Shown in pieces: positions 7,722 to 15,655 of a stretch of DNA of 64,000 bases. The stretch spans positions 186,001 to 250,000 of the forward strand of contig CAVFAY010000001.1 in NCBI GenBank assembly GCA_963620595.1, given 5' to 3'. Under the pieces are notes generated by a model, which did not search any database, was not told the origin of the DNA, and saw only the letters and a list, made by a program, of their open reading frames with translations. The translations under genes were made by a program, and so were the position numbers. Numbering within the stretch: the stretch's first letter is position 1; each line of letters begins with the position of its first letter. This stretch comes from Butyricicoccus_A sp963620595 (GTDB taxonomy: Bacteria > Bacillota > Clostridia > Oscillospirales > Butyricicoccaceae).

Positions 7722-8945
7722 TCACCTTGTAATCGTAATTTTCACACTATAATTTCCGCTGACTGTTGTGCCGTTCGGACTGCTCACGGTAACGCCAATA
7801 GTGTGCTCACCGTTCGACAGCTCCTTAGAGGATAATTCAGCAACCGCTTGAATGTCCGATGCGTCTATCGCATCCAACTGCTTCTGAGAGCCGGTCAGTG
7901 TAACAGTCAGCGATTGCGTATTGAGTGTGACCGTGGCGTCAGAATCCTTATCTGTATCATTTAACGCAATATCCGTAATTGTATAGGACTTTGTTGTGTC
8001 TTTGTCAACAGAGACTGTAACAGTTGCCGATGTCGGCTGTCCATCGTACAGAGAAACACCGGTCGGCGCTTCAATATCAAATTCGTGTGTATCACCGTTT
8101 TCTGCCGTTGTCGCGTTGATGGCACCTAATGCAATAGAATCAATGGCATCTACAGTTTCCGGATCACCGATGATCTTGACAGATTTTGGCGAAATGGTTG
8201 TCGAAATTCCCGATGCATCTTCATCTGGCGAAACCGTCACTGCCAGCGGCACTGATTTGACTTCTTTGACGGGAAGTGTAACAGTAACACTGGAAACTTC
8301 ACGGGAAATATTGGCAGTATCCACCTGCGTTCCCTTACTGTTGACCAGTTTATACGAATAATTATCTGTCAGCGTTTGTTTCAGTCCATCTGTGTCTACA
8401 TCAATAACAGCCGTTGCAATTTCATCCACAATGGTCGCCGGACCAGAGACCTTAACGGTTTTTGTGGATAGCTGTGGGTCTCCAAAGATATAATTTTTAG
8501 CAGCTTTCTTGCTCAACTTTACAGAAACCGGCACTTTTTTCGTCTCTATTTCATCTACGACAAGTGTGATGCTGTCTGGTGTCTTGCTTTCACAAGTCAT
8601 GCCGCTTTCCGGCAGAATGACGGTGTACGGCAGCTGATATGTGCCTGGAGCGGTGATAGATTCTGAGACATCTGCCTGCACCTTGATTTGAGAAGCAGTC
8701 AGAGTTGCCAAGCGATTGGTAGAACCGGAAACCTTGACATCCACAGTTGAATCTGCACCTTCAATAATGCGCAGATTATAGTTGTTGTACAGCTGATCGA
8801 CACCGGTCAGTTGTACAGCAATATCCTTATATTCCAGGGTGCGGCTTGGGTTTTGAGAGCCCATAAAGTAACTCCACAAAATAAACGCAGCGACAACCGA
8901 CAAAAGTTTCGTCAGAACATCGTGCTGTGTGATCCATTTTCTCAT
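7722..8945 (-). CDS. cdaR: CdaR (YbbR-domain) regulator of the diadenylate cyclase
   Basis: A 407-residue membrane-anchored protein: a short cytoplasmic N-terminus (MRKWITQHDVLTKLLS), one membrane helix (about 14-30), and an extracytoplasmic part made of about four YbbR repeats, rich in Thr/Ser/Val with the recurring 'V-S-G-P/S...V' pattern. CdaR binds CdaA and modulates c-di-AMP synthesis. The start overlaps the cdaA stop by 4 bases (ATGA), a classic coupling. I see no glmM downstream, the third gene often found with this pair. Confidence 0.92.
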   Translation of the reverse strand: MRKWITQHDVLTKLLSVVAAFILWSYFMGSQNPSRTLEYKDIAVQLTGVDQLYNNYNLRIIEGADSTVDVKVSGSTNRLATLTASQIKVQADVSESITAPGTYQLPYTVILPESGMTCESKTPDSITLVVDEIETKKVPVSVKLSKKAAKNYIFGDPQLSTKTVKVSGPATIVDEIATAVIDVDTDGLKQTLTDNYSYKLVNSKGTQVDTANISREVSSVTVTLPVKEVKSVPLAVTVSPDEDASGISTTISPKSVKIIGDPETVDAIDSIALGAINATTAENGDTHEFDIEAPTGVSLYDGQPTSATVTVSVDKDTTKSYTITDIALNDTDKDSDATVTLNTQSLTVTLTGSQKQLDAIDASDIQAVAELSSKELSNGEHTIGVTVSSPNGTTVSGNYSVKITITR

Positions 8946-9835
8946 TTTTTCCGCCTCCCGAAGCCCGGAAGCTTGTCTAACAAATTATCAAAGAAATGCG
9001 GCGAGGCTTCCTCTTGTCTTGACTCTTCTTCCTGCAGGTCATGCACGAGAAGTTCAGCACGCAAAATCTCTTCCAGCTGCTCTGGCACGAGATGCCGCTG
9101 CAATTCACCGTCTATCGCGATAGAAATCGAACCGGTTTCCTCTGAAACAACTAAGCTAATCGAATCAAACTTTTCGCTCATGCCAACGGCAGCTCGATGC
9201 CGCGTGCCGAGTTCTTTGGAGAGATTTGGGTTAGGCGACAGCGGAAGCACGCAGCCTGCTGCATGAATGCGGCTATTTCGGATAATCATTGCACCATCGT
9301 GCAGCGGGGCACCTTCATAAAAGATGTTGCGGATCAGCTCGTCCTTGACATCCGCGTTAATGACTGTGCCTGTGCGAATAATATCACTGAGGTTTTCTTT
9401 ACGCTCAAAGATAATTAATGCACCTGTGCGTGACCATGACATCTCGGAGCAGGCATGTACCATCTCGCGGATAACGGATTCCTCCATAGGAATCGCATCG
9501 TTGCGAATCATAAGTGTCGACAGCTTGCTCTTGCCGACGCGCTCCAAAATGCGGCGAAGTTCTGGCTGAAAGACAATAGCCACAACAACGATGCCCCATG
9601 TCAGTACCCCACGGAACAAATAGTTGACCATTGTCAGCTGCAAGATGCTGGACAGCCACATGGCAACAATGAGAATAATAACACCGCGAATAATGCGGGT
9701 AGAACTCGTTTCTCGTACCAATTTGACAATTTGATAAATGAGAAACGAGACCACCGCAATATCTATCACGTCTGAAACTGTCAGAGACATTAAATTTTGC
9801 ACAATTACTTGGATATAATCCATACAGTTATTCAA
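8942..9835 (-). CDS. cdaA: Diadenylate cyclase CdaA
   Basis: Makes cyclic di-AMP from two ATP, a messenger for potassium, osmotic and cell-wall balance. Three membrane helices lie within about residues 20-90, followed by the DisA_N (DAC) domain. The catalytic motifs are present: DGA at 180-182 and RHR at 212-214, with GAPLHDGAMII around the first. Length (297) is normal. The first ATG is used, though a second at codon 5 (MDYIQVIV) is possible. It is coupled to cdaR. Confidence 0.95.
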   Translation of the reverse strand: MNNCMDYIQVIVQNLMSLTVSDVIDIAVVSFLIYQIVKLVRETSSTRIIRGVIILIVAMWLSSILQLTMVNYLFRGVLTWGIVVVAIVFQPELRRILERVGKSKLSTLMIRNDAIPMEESVIREMVHACSEMSWSRTGALIIFERKENLSDIIRTGTVINADVKDELIRNIFYEGAPLHDGAMIIRNSRIHAAGCVLPLSPNPNLSKELGTRHRAAVGMSEKFDSISLVVSEETGSISIAIDGELQRHLVPEQLEEILRAELLVHDLQEEESRQEEASPHFFDNLLDKLPGFGRRKK

Positions 9836-9891
9836 TCCCTTAGTCCTGCGAAATGCGCAGTTTTCAGCACGATTTTTTCATGCTTGTTATT

Positions 9892-9920
9892 ATTTTACCA
9901 CATTTTTTTCAGCGTGTGAA
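9892..9920 (-). promoter_or_regulatory. Candidate promoter for cdaA-cdaR
   Basis: On the minus strand TTCACA (9915-9920) is followed after 17 bases by TAAAAT (9892-9897). The -35 box lies in the last codons of the aminotransferase gene, so the cdaA operon could be transcribed separately from it. Confidence 0.5.
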
Positions 9921-11087
9921 CACTTCCTCACAAATTTGGTCAGATTCTTTTCCGCAGATATGCGCCAGCACTTCACAAAATTTCTGCATTTGCCGCATAG
10001 ACTCAAACCATCCCGGTGACAGACGCACTGTTCCGGTTTCCAATGTTCCCACTGTGCTGTGTGCAAGCGGCGCACAATGCAGCCCTGCACGGACACAAAT
10101 TTTTTGCTCCGCCAATCGCTGTGCTATGGTCTCACACGACAGCTGACGACACGTAAAGGACAGAACACCAGTTTGCTGTTGCGGTTTTGGCGAGAGATAC
10201 AGTGTAATACCGGGGATTTCCCGCAGCCTTTCTATGGCTGCATCACGCAGGCGGCATTCCCAAGCGGCAATCTCTGATTCACCCAATTTTGATATAAACT
10301 GTAGGCCTTCAAATAATCCAGCGATTCCTGCAAGATTAACGGTACCAGCTTCCATCCGATCTGGTAAAAAATCCGGCATACCTGTCTGCTCGGACAGACT
10401 GCCAGTGCCGCCAAGCAGCAGCGGTGCAGGCAGATCCTGTGACAACCATAACAAGATCCCTGTTCCCGGTGGAGCATACAAGCCCTTGTGGCCAGGCATT
10501 CCGACAGCCGCGAGACTGTGCAGCTGAGAGACGGCAAGAGGGATCACACCAGCGGATTGTGAAGCATCTAAAATAAGAGGAATTCCGTGCTTCGTCAGCA
10601 GCGCATCCAGTGGCTCCAACGGCTGAATGTAACCAAATACATTGGAAACATGACATAACACGAAGCAGTCTGCGCCGTCTGCAATCGCCTTTTGCGCCTG
10701 CTCTAACAGCAGATCATCATTCCACAGTTCGCTTTTGAGTATTGTGAGTTTAATATTTTGACGTTTGACCAGATCCAATACGGGACGATACACGGCGTTG
10801 TGTTCCAAACCGGAAATGGCAATATGGTGACAGGTTTGCGCCATGGCATACAGTGCCATATTGAGTGCCTGCGTGGCGTTTGCGGTAAAAATCACGTGGC
10901 GCGGATCGGGAACATCAAACAGCTTTGCTGCCAGCCGTCGGGTGTCATAGATAATGTCTGCCCCCAGCATTGCAGGTGGATGAGCGCTTCTGCCGACACC
11001 TCCGGCGTGCCGCATCGCCCAGCGCATCGCGTGGGCTACTGCAGGCGGCTTTTCCAGCGTTGTCGCTGCATTATCCAGATAAATCAT
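9909..11087 (-). CDS. Class V aminotransferase, cysteine-desulfurase-like
   Basis: A 392-residue PLP enzyme of the SufS/NifS fold: MIYLDNAATTLEKPPAV at the start, ISGLEHNAVYRP, then LILDASQSAG, and the PLP lysine K201 in GMPGHKGLYAPPGTG. Near the C-terminus AGLHCAPLAH supplies the likely sulfur-accepting cysteine, and GTVRLSPG closes the domain. It resembles the 'cysteine desulfurase family' branch that is distinct from IscS; no IscU or SufU scaffold is nearby. Its start lies inside the DUF3343 gene (17-base overlap), a pairing that suggests sulfur or selenium handling. The exact substrate is not shown by sequence. Confidence 0.88.
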   Translation of the reverse strand: MIYLDNAATTLEKPPAVAHAMRWAMRHAGGVGRSAHPPAMLGADIIYDTRRLAAKLFDVPDPRHVIFTANATQALNMALYAMAQTCHHIAISGLEHNAVYRPVLDLVKRQNIKLTILKSELWNDDLLLEQAQKAIADGADCFVLCHVSNVFGYIQPLEPLDALLTKHGIPLILDASQSAGVIPLAVSQLHSLAAVGMPGHKGLYAPPGTGILLWLSQDLPAPLLLGGTGSLSEQTGMPDFLPDRMEAGTVNLAGIAGLFEGLQFISKLGESEIAAWECRLRDAAIERLREIPGITLYLSPKPQQQTGVLSFTCRQLSCETIAQRLAEQKICVRAGLHCAPLAHSTVGTLETGTVRLSPGWFESMRQMQKFCEVLAHICGKESDQICEEVFTR

Positions 11088-11310
11088 CAGAATTCCCCCA
11101 GCACCACTCGATATCCGTTACGTGTTTCAGGCAAGATTTTGCTCGCGTCGTATCTTTGTCATCTATGGCAATCGCCCAGGCACACGATGGCATTTGCTTG
11201 GAACGTGGCGGGCGAGTTGGACTATTGGTAATGCCGCAGGCGGACAGGGTATGCGAGAGCTGCCATGCCTCGCTCTGCGACCGACTTAGAATCAGACGTT
11301 TGGATTTCAT
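11071..11310 (-). CDS. DUF3343 family protein (putative sulfur/selenium carrier-like)
   Basis: A 79-residue protein of the small DUF3343 family, described as Se/S-carrier-like. It reads MKSKRLILSRSQSEAWQLSH with a conserved-position cysteine in MPSCAWAIAI. The start was set at the ATG that follows GGAGGTG by 6 bases; a GTG three codons earlier overlaps that site. It runs 17 bases into the class V aminotransferase gene, so a cysteine desulfurase and a possible sulfur acceptor are co-translated. Function here is inferred from that pairing. Confidence 0.72.
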   Translation of the reverse strand: MKSKRLILSRSQSEAWQLSHTLSACGITNSPTRPPRSKQMPSCAWAIAIDDKDTTRAKSCLKHVTDIEWCWGNSDDLSG

Positions 11311-11378
11311 ATTCCGCACCTCCGAAAGGTTTCCTCTCTATCAGTATAAGAAAATGGTGCAGGATTTGTGCCTGTCCC

Positions 11379-11407
11379 TTGCAAATATTCGCTGATTGTG
11401 ATAGGAT
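11379..11407 (+). promoter_or_regulatory. Candidate promoter for the AAA+ ATPase gene
   Basis: TTGCAA (11379-11384), a 17-base spacer, then TAGGAT (11402-11407), about 35 bases before the ATG. Confidence 0.5.
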
Positions 11408-11442
11408 TAAAAATTGAAAGAAATAAAAAGGGTGAATCACAC

Positions 11443-12678
11443 ATGAATAGTACAACACTTCGCCTGCGCATGGAATCGCTGACAGTCCTCAGCAACCTGC
11501 GCAACGCAGAAGTATACAAGGCTTATGAAGACACCATGTCAGCCCTGTATACCACACCAGTGGATTTTTGTCAGAAGTATGCTAAGCTCTGCCGTTTCCA
11601 CTACGAAAATCGCGATCTCGGCAAATTGCTTGCCCAAGAGATTCATTTTGACACCAATGTATTGACCAAGCAATTGAACAAGCCGCTGTCGGCAGAAATT
11701 CGCAAGGCAATTGACTTTGATCTATATACCATTAACACTCTGATCTCTTTGTCCGGTGCAGACTTTTTAGAGTTTGCAGGCAAAGCATATCCGAAGCTGA
11801 GCGGTGCACTGAATGAATTGCCGACTTTCGCAGCAGGTTCTCCGCTGCCATTTGGCAATTGTGAGGGTTTGTGCCAGCTGTATCGCAAGCAGGGCTATGG
11901 CTACTTTGCCCGCGCCAATGCTTACCAGATTGTGGACAATCAGTTCCAGCCGATTGAGCATCCGGATCCAATCCGCTTGACCGATCTGAAGGGCTATGCA
12001 CCGGAGAAAAAGACAATCCGTGATAATACACTGGCTCTGCTGGCCGGCAGAACGTCCAATAACATTCTGCTGTATGGCGATAAGGGCTGCGGCAAATCAT
12101 CTACCGTCAAGGCGATTGCCAATGAATATGCAGACCGCGGTTTGAAAATTATTGAGATGCCGATGTCGGAAATTCAGGCATTCCCAATGATTTGTGAACG
12201 CATTGCGCACAGCCCATTCAAGTTTATTCTGTTCTTGGATGACTTGACCTTCAATTCAGAGGACGAACGATTTGTCGCTTTGAAAGCCTTTATTGAGGGC
12301 GGCGTTGCCGGTAAGCCGAATAATCTGGTTATCTATGCGACGTCCAATCGCAGACATATTATCCGTGAAAAATTCTCCGAGCGCGAAGGTGACGACATTC
12401 ATCGCCGCGACGCGATGGAATCTGCTGCGTCTCTGTCCGACCGCTTTGGCATTCAGATTACGTTCTCCAAGCCGGTAAAGAACGAATATCTGTCCATCAT
12501 CGAGCAGCTCGCTGAGGATTACGGCTTGACTCTCGATCAAGACAAGCTGCATCTGCTCGCAGAGCGTTTTGCAACTCGCAGAGGTGGCCGCTCCCCGCGT
12601 ACCGCCCGTCAGTTTATCATGCATCAACTTGCACTGGAAAACGGCGAAGCAGAGGATGAGAAAGAAGAACAGGCGTAA
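11443..12678 (+). CDS. DUF815-type AAA+ ATP-binding protein
   Basis: About 411 residues. The N-terminal 190 residues are helical and unassigned. An AAA+ core follows, with Walker A GDKGCGKSS at about 212-220, Walker B FILFLDDL at about 257-264, a sensor-1-like ATSNRRHI, and an arginine-rich FSKPVKNEYLSIIEQLA segment. This matches DUF815 (COG2607), predicted ATPases without an agreed role. ATG at 11443 is chosen because AAGGGTG precedes it; the longer reading lacks a ribosome site. It stands alone on the plus strand and ends in a strong terminator. Confidence 0.88.
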   Translation: MNSTTLRLRMESLTVLSNLRNAEVYKAYEDTMSALYTTPVDFCQKYAKLCRFHYENRDLGKLLAQEIHFDTNVLTKQLNKPLSAEIRKAIDFDLYTINTLISLSGADFLEFAGKAYPKLSGALNELPTFAAGSPLPFGNCEGLCQLYRKQGYGYFARANAYQIVDNQFQPIEHPDPIRLTDLKGYAPEKKTIRDNTLALLAGRTSNNILLYGDKGCGKSSTVKAIANEYADRGLKIIEMPMSEIQAFPMICERIAHSPFKFILFLDDLTFNSEDERFVALKAFIEGGVAGKPNNLVIYATSNRRHIIREKFSEREGDDIHRRDAMESAASLSDRFGIQITFSKPVKNEYLSIIEQLAEDYGLTLDQDKLHLLAERFATRRGGRSPRTARQFIMHQLALENGEAEDEKEEQA

Positions 12679-12685
12679 AAATGAC

Positions 12686-12720
12686 AACTCTCAGCAGAAA
12701 AAACTGCTGAGAGTTTTTTT
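12686..12720 (+). terminator. Strong rho-independent terminator after the DUF815 gene
   Basis: A perfect 12-bp stem (AACTCTCAGCAG / CTGCTGAGAGTT) with an AAAAAA loop is followed by a run of T. It lies between convergent genes; read from the minus strand the T tract is weaker. Confidence 0.93.
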
Positions 12721-13174
12721 ATCCTTCTTTAGCTTTCAGCAGCGGCATATTCTGCTTTTCCAGCAGCGCATTGACATTTTCTAATTCATAAATATTCTGA
12801 TTTAAAGCAACGATGAGCACAGCATCACGTGGAATTCGTGCATACAGCGCATTCATGCCATACAATTGTAAAATGCGCTGGGTCTGTTCCAGTGTACATT
12901 GCGCTGCAAAACAGATACGCAGAATATAATCCCGCTGTTTGGTATGCTTCTCACCTGACAACAATCCATATCCATATCGTTCAGAAAATCCGGCGCGATA
13001 AAATACCTGCTGCTGTGTTAGATCATTTTGTTTGAGCACTTCTCGGATATAGCAGTAAAATGGCGAACTGCCGTAAAACATTTTTTCTTTTTCTTCGCAT
13101 AATATTTGACCAATGTCATCGGAAGATGTGCTTTTCAAAACAGACAGCAGTTCGTCAGTAATTTTTTCTTGCAT
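12719..13174 (-). CDS. Helix-turn-helix-like protein divergent from a protein kinase
   Basis: A 151-residue protein that I do not recognise with certainty. Residues 40-85 (YIREVLKQNDLTQQQVFYRAGFS and following) look like an XRE-type helix-turn-helix, with the 'L-T-Q-Q-Q-V...A-G-F-S' pattern. The C-terminal half (LEQTQRILQLYGMNALYARIPRDAVLIVALNQN) is helical. Its start codon overlaps the -35 box of the divergent kinase promoter, and the two ATGs are only 65 bases apart. It could regulate that promoter; this is inference from layout. An AGGAAGG site precedes the ATG. Confidence 0.65.
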   Translation of the reverse strand: MQEKITDELLSVLKSTSSDDIGQILCEEKEKMFYGSSPFYCYIREVLKQNDLTQQQVFYRAGFSERYGYGLLSGEKHTKQRDYILRICFAAQCTLEQTQRILQLYGMNALYARIPRDAVLIVALNQNIYELENVNALLEKQNMPLLKAKEG

Positions 13175-13197
13175 TTTTTCTCATTCCTTCCTATAAT
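13169..13197 (+). promoter_or_regulatory. Promoter for the kinase gene, overlapping the divergent gene's start
   Basis: TTGCAT (13169-13174), 17-base spacer, TATAAT (13192-13197). The -35 box covers the start codon of the HTH-like gene on the other strand. The gap to the kinase ATG holds GGAGG. Confidence 0.7.
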
Positions 13198-13239
13198 AAA
13201 TGCTGCAATACGATTGATTCTAGGAGGCAGCAGATAGAC

Positions 13240-14310
13240 ATGACTCAACAAAATCAGTGGATTCTCTCCTGCTATCAGCACGTTGCTGATTTAGATATTA
13301 CCCGCCATATCTCTATTGTTCAGCACAAGCAGACACATAAAATTTATGTGATGAAAGTGCGCAAACAGTACAATAAAGAAGTATATTTGCATCTGCTGCA
13401 TCATCATATTTCCAACACACCAGAGTTTCTTGATGTACTGGAAGAACGAGATCAGCTAATCGTCATTGAAGAATATATCTCGGGGCAAAATTTACAGGAA
13501 ATCTTGGACAACAACGGCATCTTTCCCCAGCAACAAGCATTGGATATCATTTGCCAGCTATGCCGCATTGTGCGTGAATTACATGCCTTCTCTCCTGCAA
13601 TTATTCACCGTGACATCAAGCCGTCCAATATTATTCTGACAGAAAACGGCACCATCAAGCTTCTCGATATGAATGCCGCCAAACAATGTCATGTGGATAA
13701 GACACAGGACACAGACTTGATCGGTACGATTGGTTACGCTGCGCCGGAACAATTCGGCTTTGGTTCTTCTACTGTAGCAACAGATATTTACGCTGTCGGC
13801 GTGTTGCTGCATATGCTTTTGACCGGTGATGTTCATACTCCCGTCAGCGGCACGGTGGGAAAAATCATTCAAAAATGTACGCGAATTGACCCCAAAGCAC
13901 GGTATACAAGTGTTGATGCACTGCTGCATGACTGCCAAGCTTTGCTTCCTTCTTCTGCACCTGTTATGGCGCACGGCAATCGGTTCTATCGTTTTCTGCC
14001 GCCAGGATTCCGCACACTCCAACCGTTTTATATGCTGTTCTCTGCTGTTGGCTATATCGTGTTGCTTTACAGTACGGTCACGCTCACATCCAACAATCCT
14101 ATCGGCGTTTTTCTTGACCGCATTGCATTTTTTGCTGCGTTTTTTCTCGTCATTTTGTTCAGTGGCAATTATCTCGGTGTGCAGAGGTATTTTCCCGGCT
14201 GCAGCAGCCGGAACCGACTCATACGCATCGTATGCGTACTCGTTTATGATACGATACTGTTTCTGCTTCCGGTCTTTCTCGATGTTCTGTTCACTACACC
14301 CTCAGCATAG
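13240..14310 (+). CDS. Atypical membrane-anchored Ser/Thr protein kinase
   Basis: A 356-residue protein with a kinase-like domain (about 5-235) and three membrane helices (about 264-283, 295-309 and 328-351). Conserved parts: VMKV with K39, the catalytic loop IIHRDIKPSN (HRD 123-125), and APE at 168-170. Two departures: no glycine occurs before residue 82, so the Gly-rich ATP loop is absent; and DFG is replaced by DMN (143-145), which keeps the metal-binding Asp. It has no PASTA repeats, so it is not a PrkC-type cell-wall sensor. It may be an active but divergent kinase. GGAGG precedes the start. Confidence 0.85.
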   Translation: MTQQNQWILSCYQHVADLDITRHISIVQHKQTHKIYVMKVRKQYNKEVYLHLLHHHISNTPEFLDVLEERDQLIVIEEYISGQNLQEILDNNGIFPQQQALDIICQLCRIVRELHAFSPAIIHRDIKPSNIILTENGTIKLLDMNAAKQCHVDKTQDTDLIGTIGYAAPEQFGFGSSTVATDIYAVGVLLHMLLTGDVHTPVSGTVGKIIQKCTRIDPKARYTSVDALLHDCQALLPSSAPVMAHGNRFYRFLPPGFRTLQPFYMLFSAVGYIVLLYSTVTLTSNNPIGVFLDRIAFFAAFFLVILFSGNYLGVQRYFPGCSSRNRLIRIVCVLVYDTILFLLPVFLDVLFTTPSA

Positions 14311-14324
14311 CATCGTTGCAAAAT

Positions 14325-14350
14325 AAAAGCACTTCCGCGGAAGTGCTTTT
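14325..14350. terminator. Bidirectional terminator between the kinase and pyrB genes
   Basis: A perfect 26-base palindrome (AAAAGCACTTCC, centre GC, mirrored by GGAAGTGCTTTT) with A-rich and T-rich ends on both sides, placed between two converging genes. Confidence 0.88.
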
Positions 14351-14372
14351 ATTTATATCCGGAAACAGAAGA

Positions 14373-15467
14373 TCACTCTGTTTCTTCTGTTTCCGGTTCT
14401 GGTACATGCTCAACCCAATGGTCACAGTACACACAACGCTCGCCATCCTTGGAGTGGATAATATCCATCGGAAGATAGGTTTCGGAATGTGTGATGCACT
14501 TCGGATTGGTGCAGCGCAGATTCGGTAGACCTAGAATATTTTTGGGCATATGCACACGCGGCTGTTTGCTCAACGTCAGCAACAGTGCCATGCGCGCATA
14601 CATGCCAAATCGTGCCTGATCAAAGTAAACAGCACGCGGATCATCATCAACATCCTGTGCAATCTCATCAACACGCGGCAGCGGATGCATAATGAGCAAC
14701 TCTTTCTTTGCATCGCGCAGCTTGGCCTTTGTCAGGCAATACGTACCCTTGAGGCTGTTGTAAACATTAAGATCTGCAAAGCGTTCTCTCTGAATGCGCG
14801 TCATATACAGCACATCCAGCATCGGAATAACCGGCTCTAAACCAGATACCTCATAAAATTTCATCTTATGCTCTACCATGAACTGACGCACATATTCCGG
14901 AATCGCCAACTCACGTGGTGCGATCAGATAAAACTGTACATTTTTAAAGTTTGCAAGGAAATGAATCAGCGAATGCACGGTGCGTCCATACTTCAAGTCA
15001 CCGCACAAACCAATCTTCATATTGTCTGCCGAGCCACGCAGACGCAGAATCGTTGTCATATCTGCCAGCGTCTGCGTTGGATGCAGATGTCCACCATCAC
15101 CGGCATTGATAATTGGAACCTCCGAGAACATAGACGCCGCCTTTGCTGCGCCTTCGTGCGGATTACGCATGACGATCATATCTGCATAATTTGACACCAT
15201 GGTGATGGTATCTTTCAGCGTCTCGCCTTTTGCTGCAGAGGAAGAATTCGGATTAGAAAATCCAACCACACTACCGCCCAAACGCATCATTGCCGTGGAG
15301 AAGGAAAGATTGGTACGTGTACTTGGTTCATAGAACAAGCTGCCCAAAACCTTGCCGCGGCAGGCATCGGTATAGCCTTCCGGTCGGTCGATTATATTTG
15401 AAGTGAGCTTGTACAGCTCATGAAACTCTTCCATTGTCAGATCACTGAGGTCGATAATATGTCGCAT
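14373..15467 (-). CDS. pyrB: Aspartate carbamoyltransferase with fused PyrI-like zinc domain
   Basis: Transfers carbamoyl phosphate to aspartate in pyrimidine synthesis. Residues 1-305 are the catalytic chain: FYEPSTRTNLSF (about 46-57), the K80 loop SSAAKGE, GDGGHLHPTQTL, and MHPLPRVDEIA. The C-terminal 50 residues carry four cysteines (C319, C324, C345, C348; pattern C-x4-C-x20-C-x2-C) with LRCTNPKCITHSE, which matches the zinc domain of the regulatory chain PyrI. The nucleotide-binding half of PyrI is missing. ATG at 15467 follows GGAGG by 9 bases. Length 364 against about 305 for a plain PyrB. Confidence 0.94.
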   Translation of the reverse strand: MRHIIDLSDLTMEEFHELYKLTSNIIDRPEGYTDACRGKVLGSLFYEPSTRTNLSFSTAMMRLGGSVVGFSNPNSSSAAKGETLKDTITMVSNYADMIVMRNPHEGAAKAASMFSEVPIINAGDGGHLHPTQTLADMTTILRLRGSADNMKIGLCGDLKYGRTVHSLIHFLANFKNVQFYLIAPRELAIPEYVRQFMVEHKMKFYEVSGLEPVIPMLDVLYMTRIQRERFADLNVYNSLKGTYCLTKAKLRDAKKELLIMHPLPRVDEIAQDVDDDPRAVYFDQARFGMYARMALLLTLSKQPRVHMPKNILGLPNLRCTNPKCITHSETYLPMDIIHSKDGERCVYCDHWVEHVPEPETEETE

Positions 15468-15494
15468 ACATGCGTTCCTCCTTGTATTTTTTTT

Positions 15495-15523
15495 ATTGTA
15501 GCACAAATTCCCCCTCTTGAAAA
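15495..15523 (-). promoter_or_regulatory. Candidate promoter for pyrB
   Basis: On the minus strand TTTTCA (15518-15523) and TACAAT (15495-15500) are 17 bases apart, about 28 bases before the ATG. The leader is too short for a PyrR-type attenuator. Confidence 0.4.
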
Positions 15524-15655
15524 GCCCATGCGTTTTTTCTTGCCGAAAAATTTCGAATTTTCTAGTATTGGAATGAAAACAGCAACATACATGTCAAAAT
15601 CGTTGCTGTCAGAAACAACATGAAACGATACCAAAACATAGCGCGACACATCCTA

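Noticed and set aside
12719..14310. Toxin-antitoxin system made of the HTH-like protein and the kinase (HipA/HipB-like)
   Set aside because: The genes are divergent, not in one operon, and the kinase is of the Hanks type with membrane helices, not HipA-like.
15579..15609. Terminator after the ArAE gene
   Set aside because: ACAGCAAC/GTTGCTGT can pair, but there is no T tract and the arms are short.
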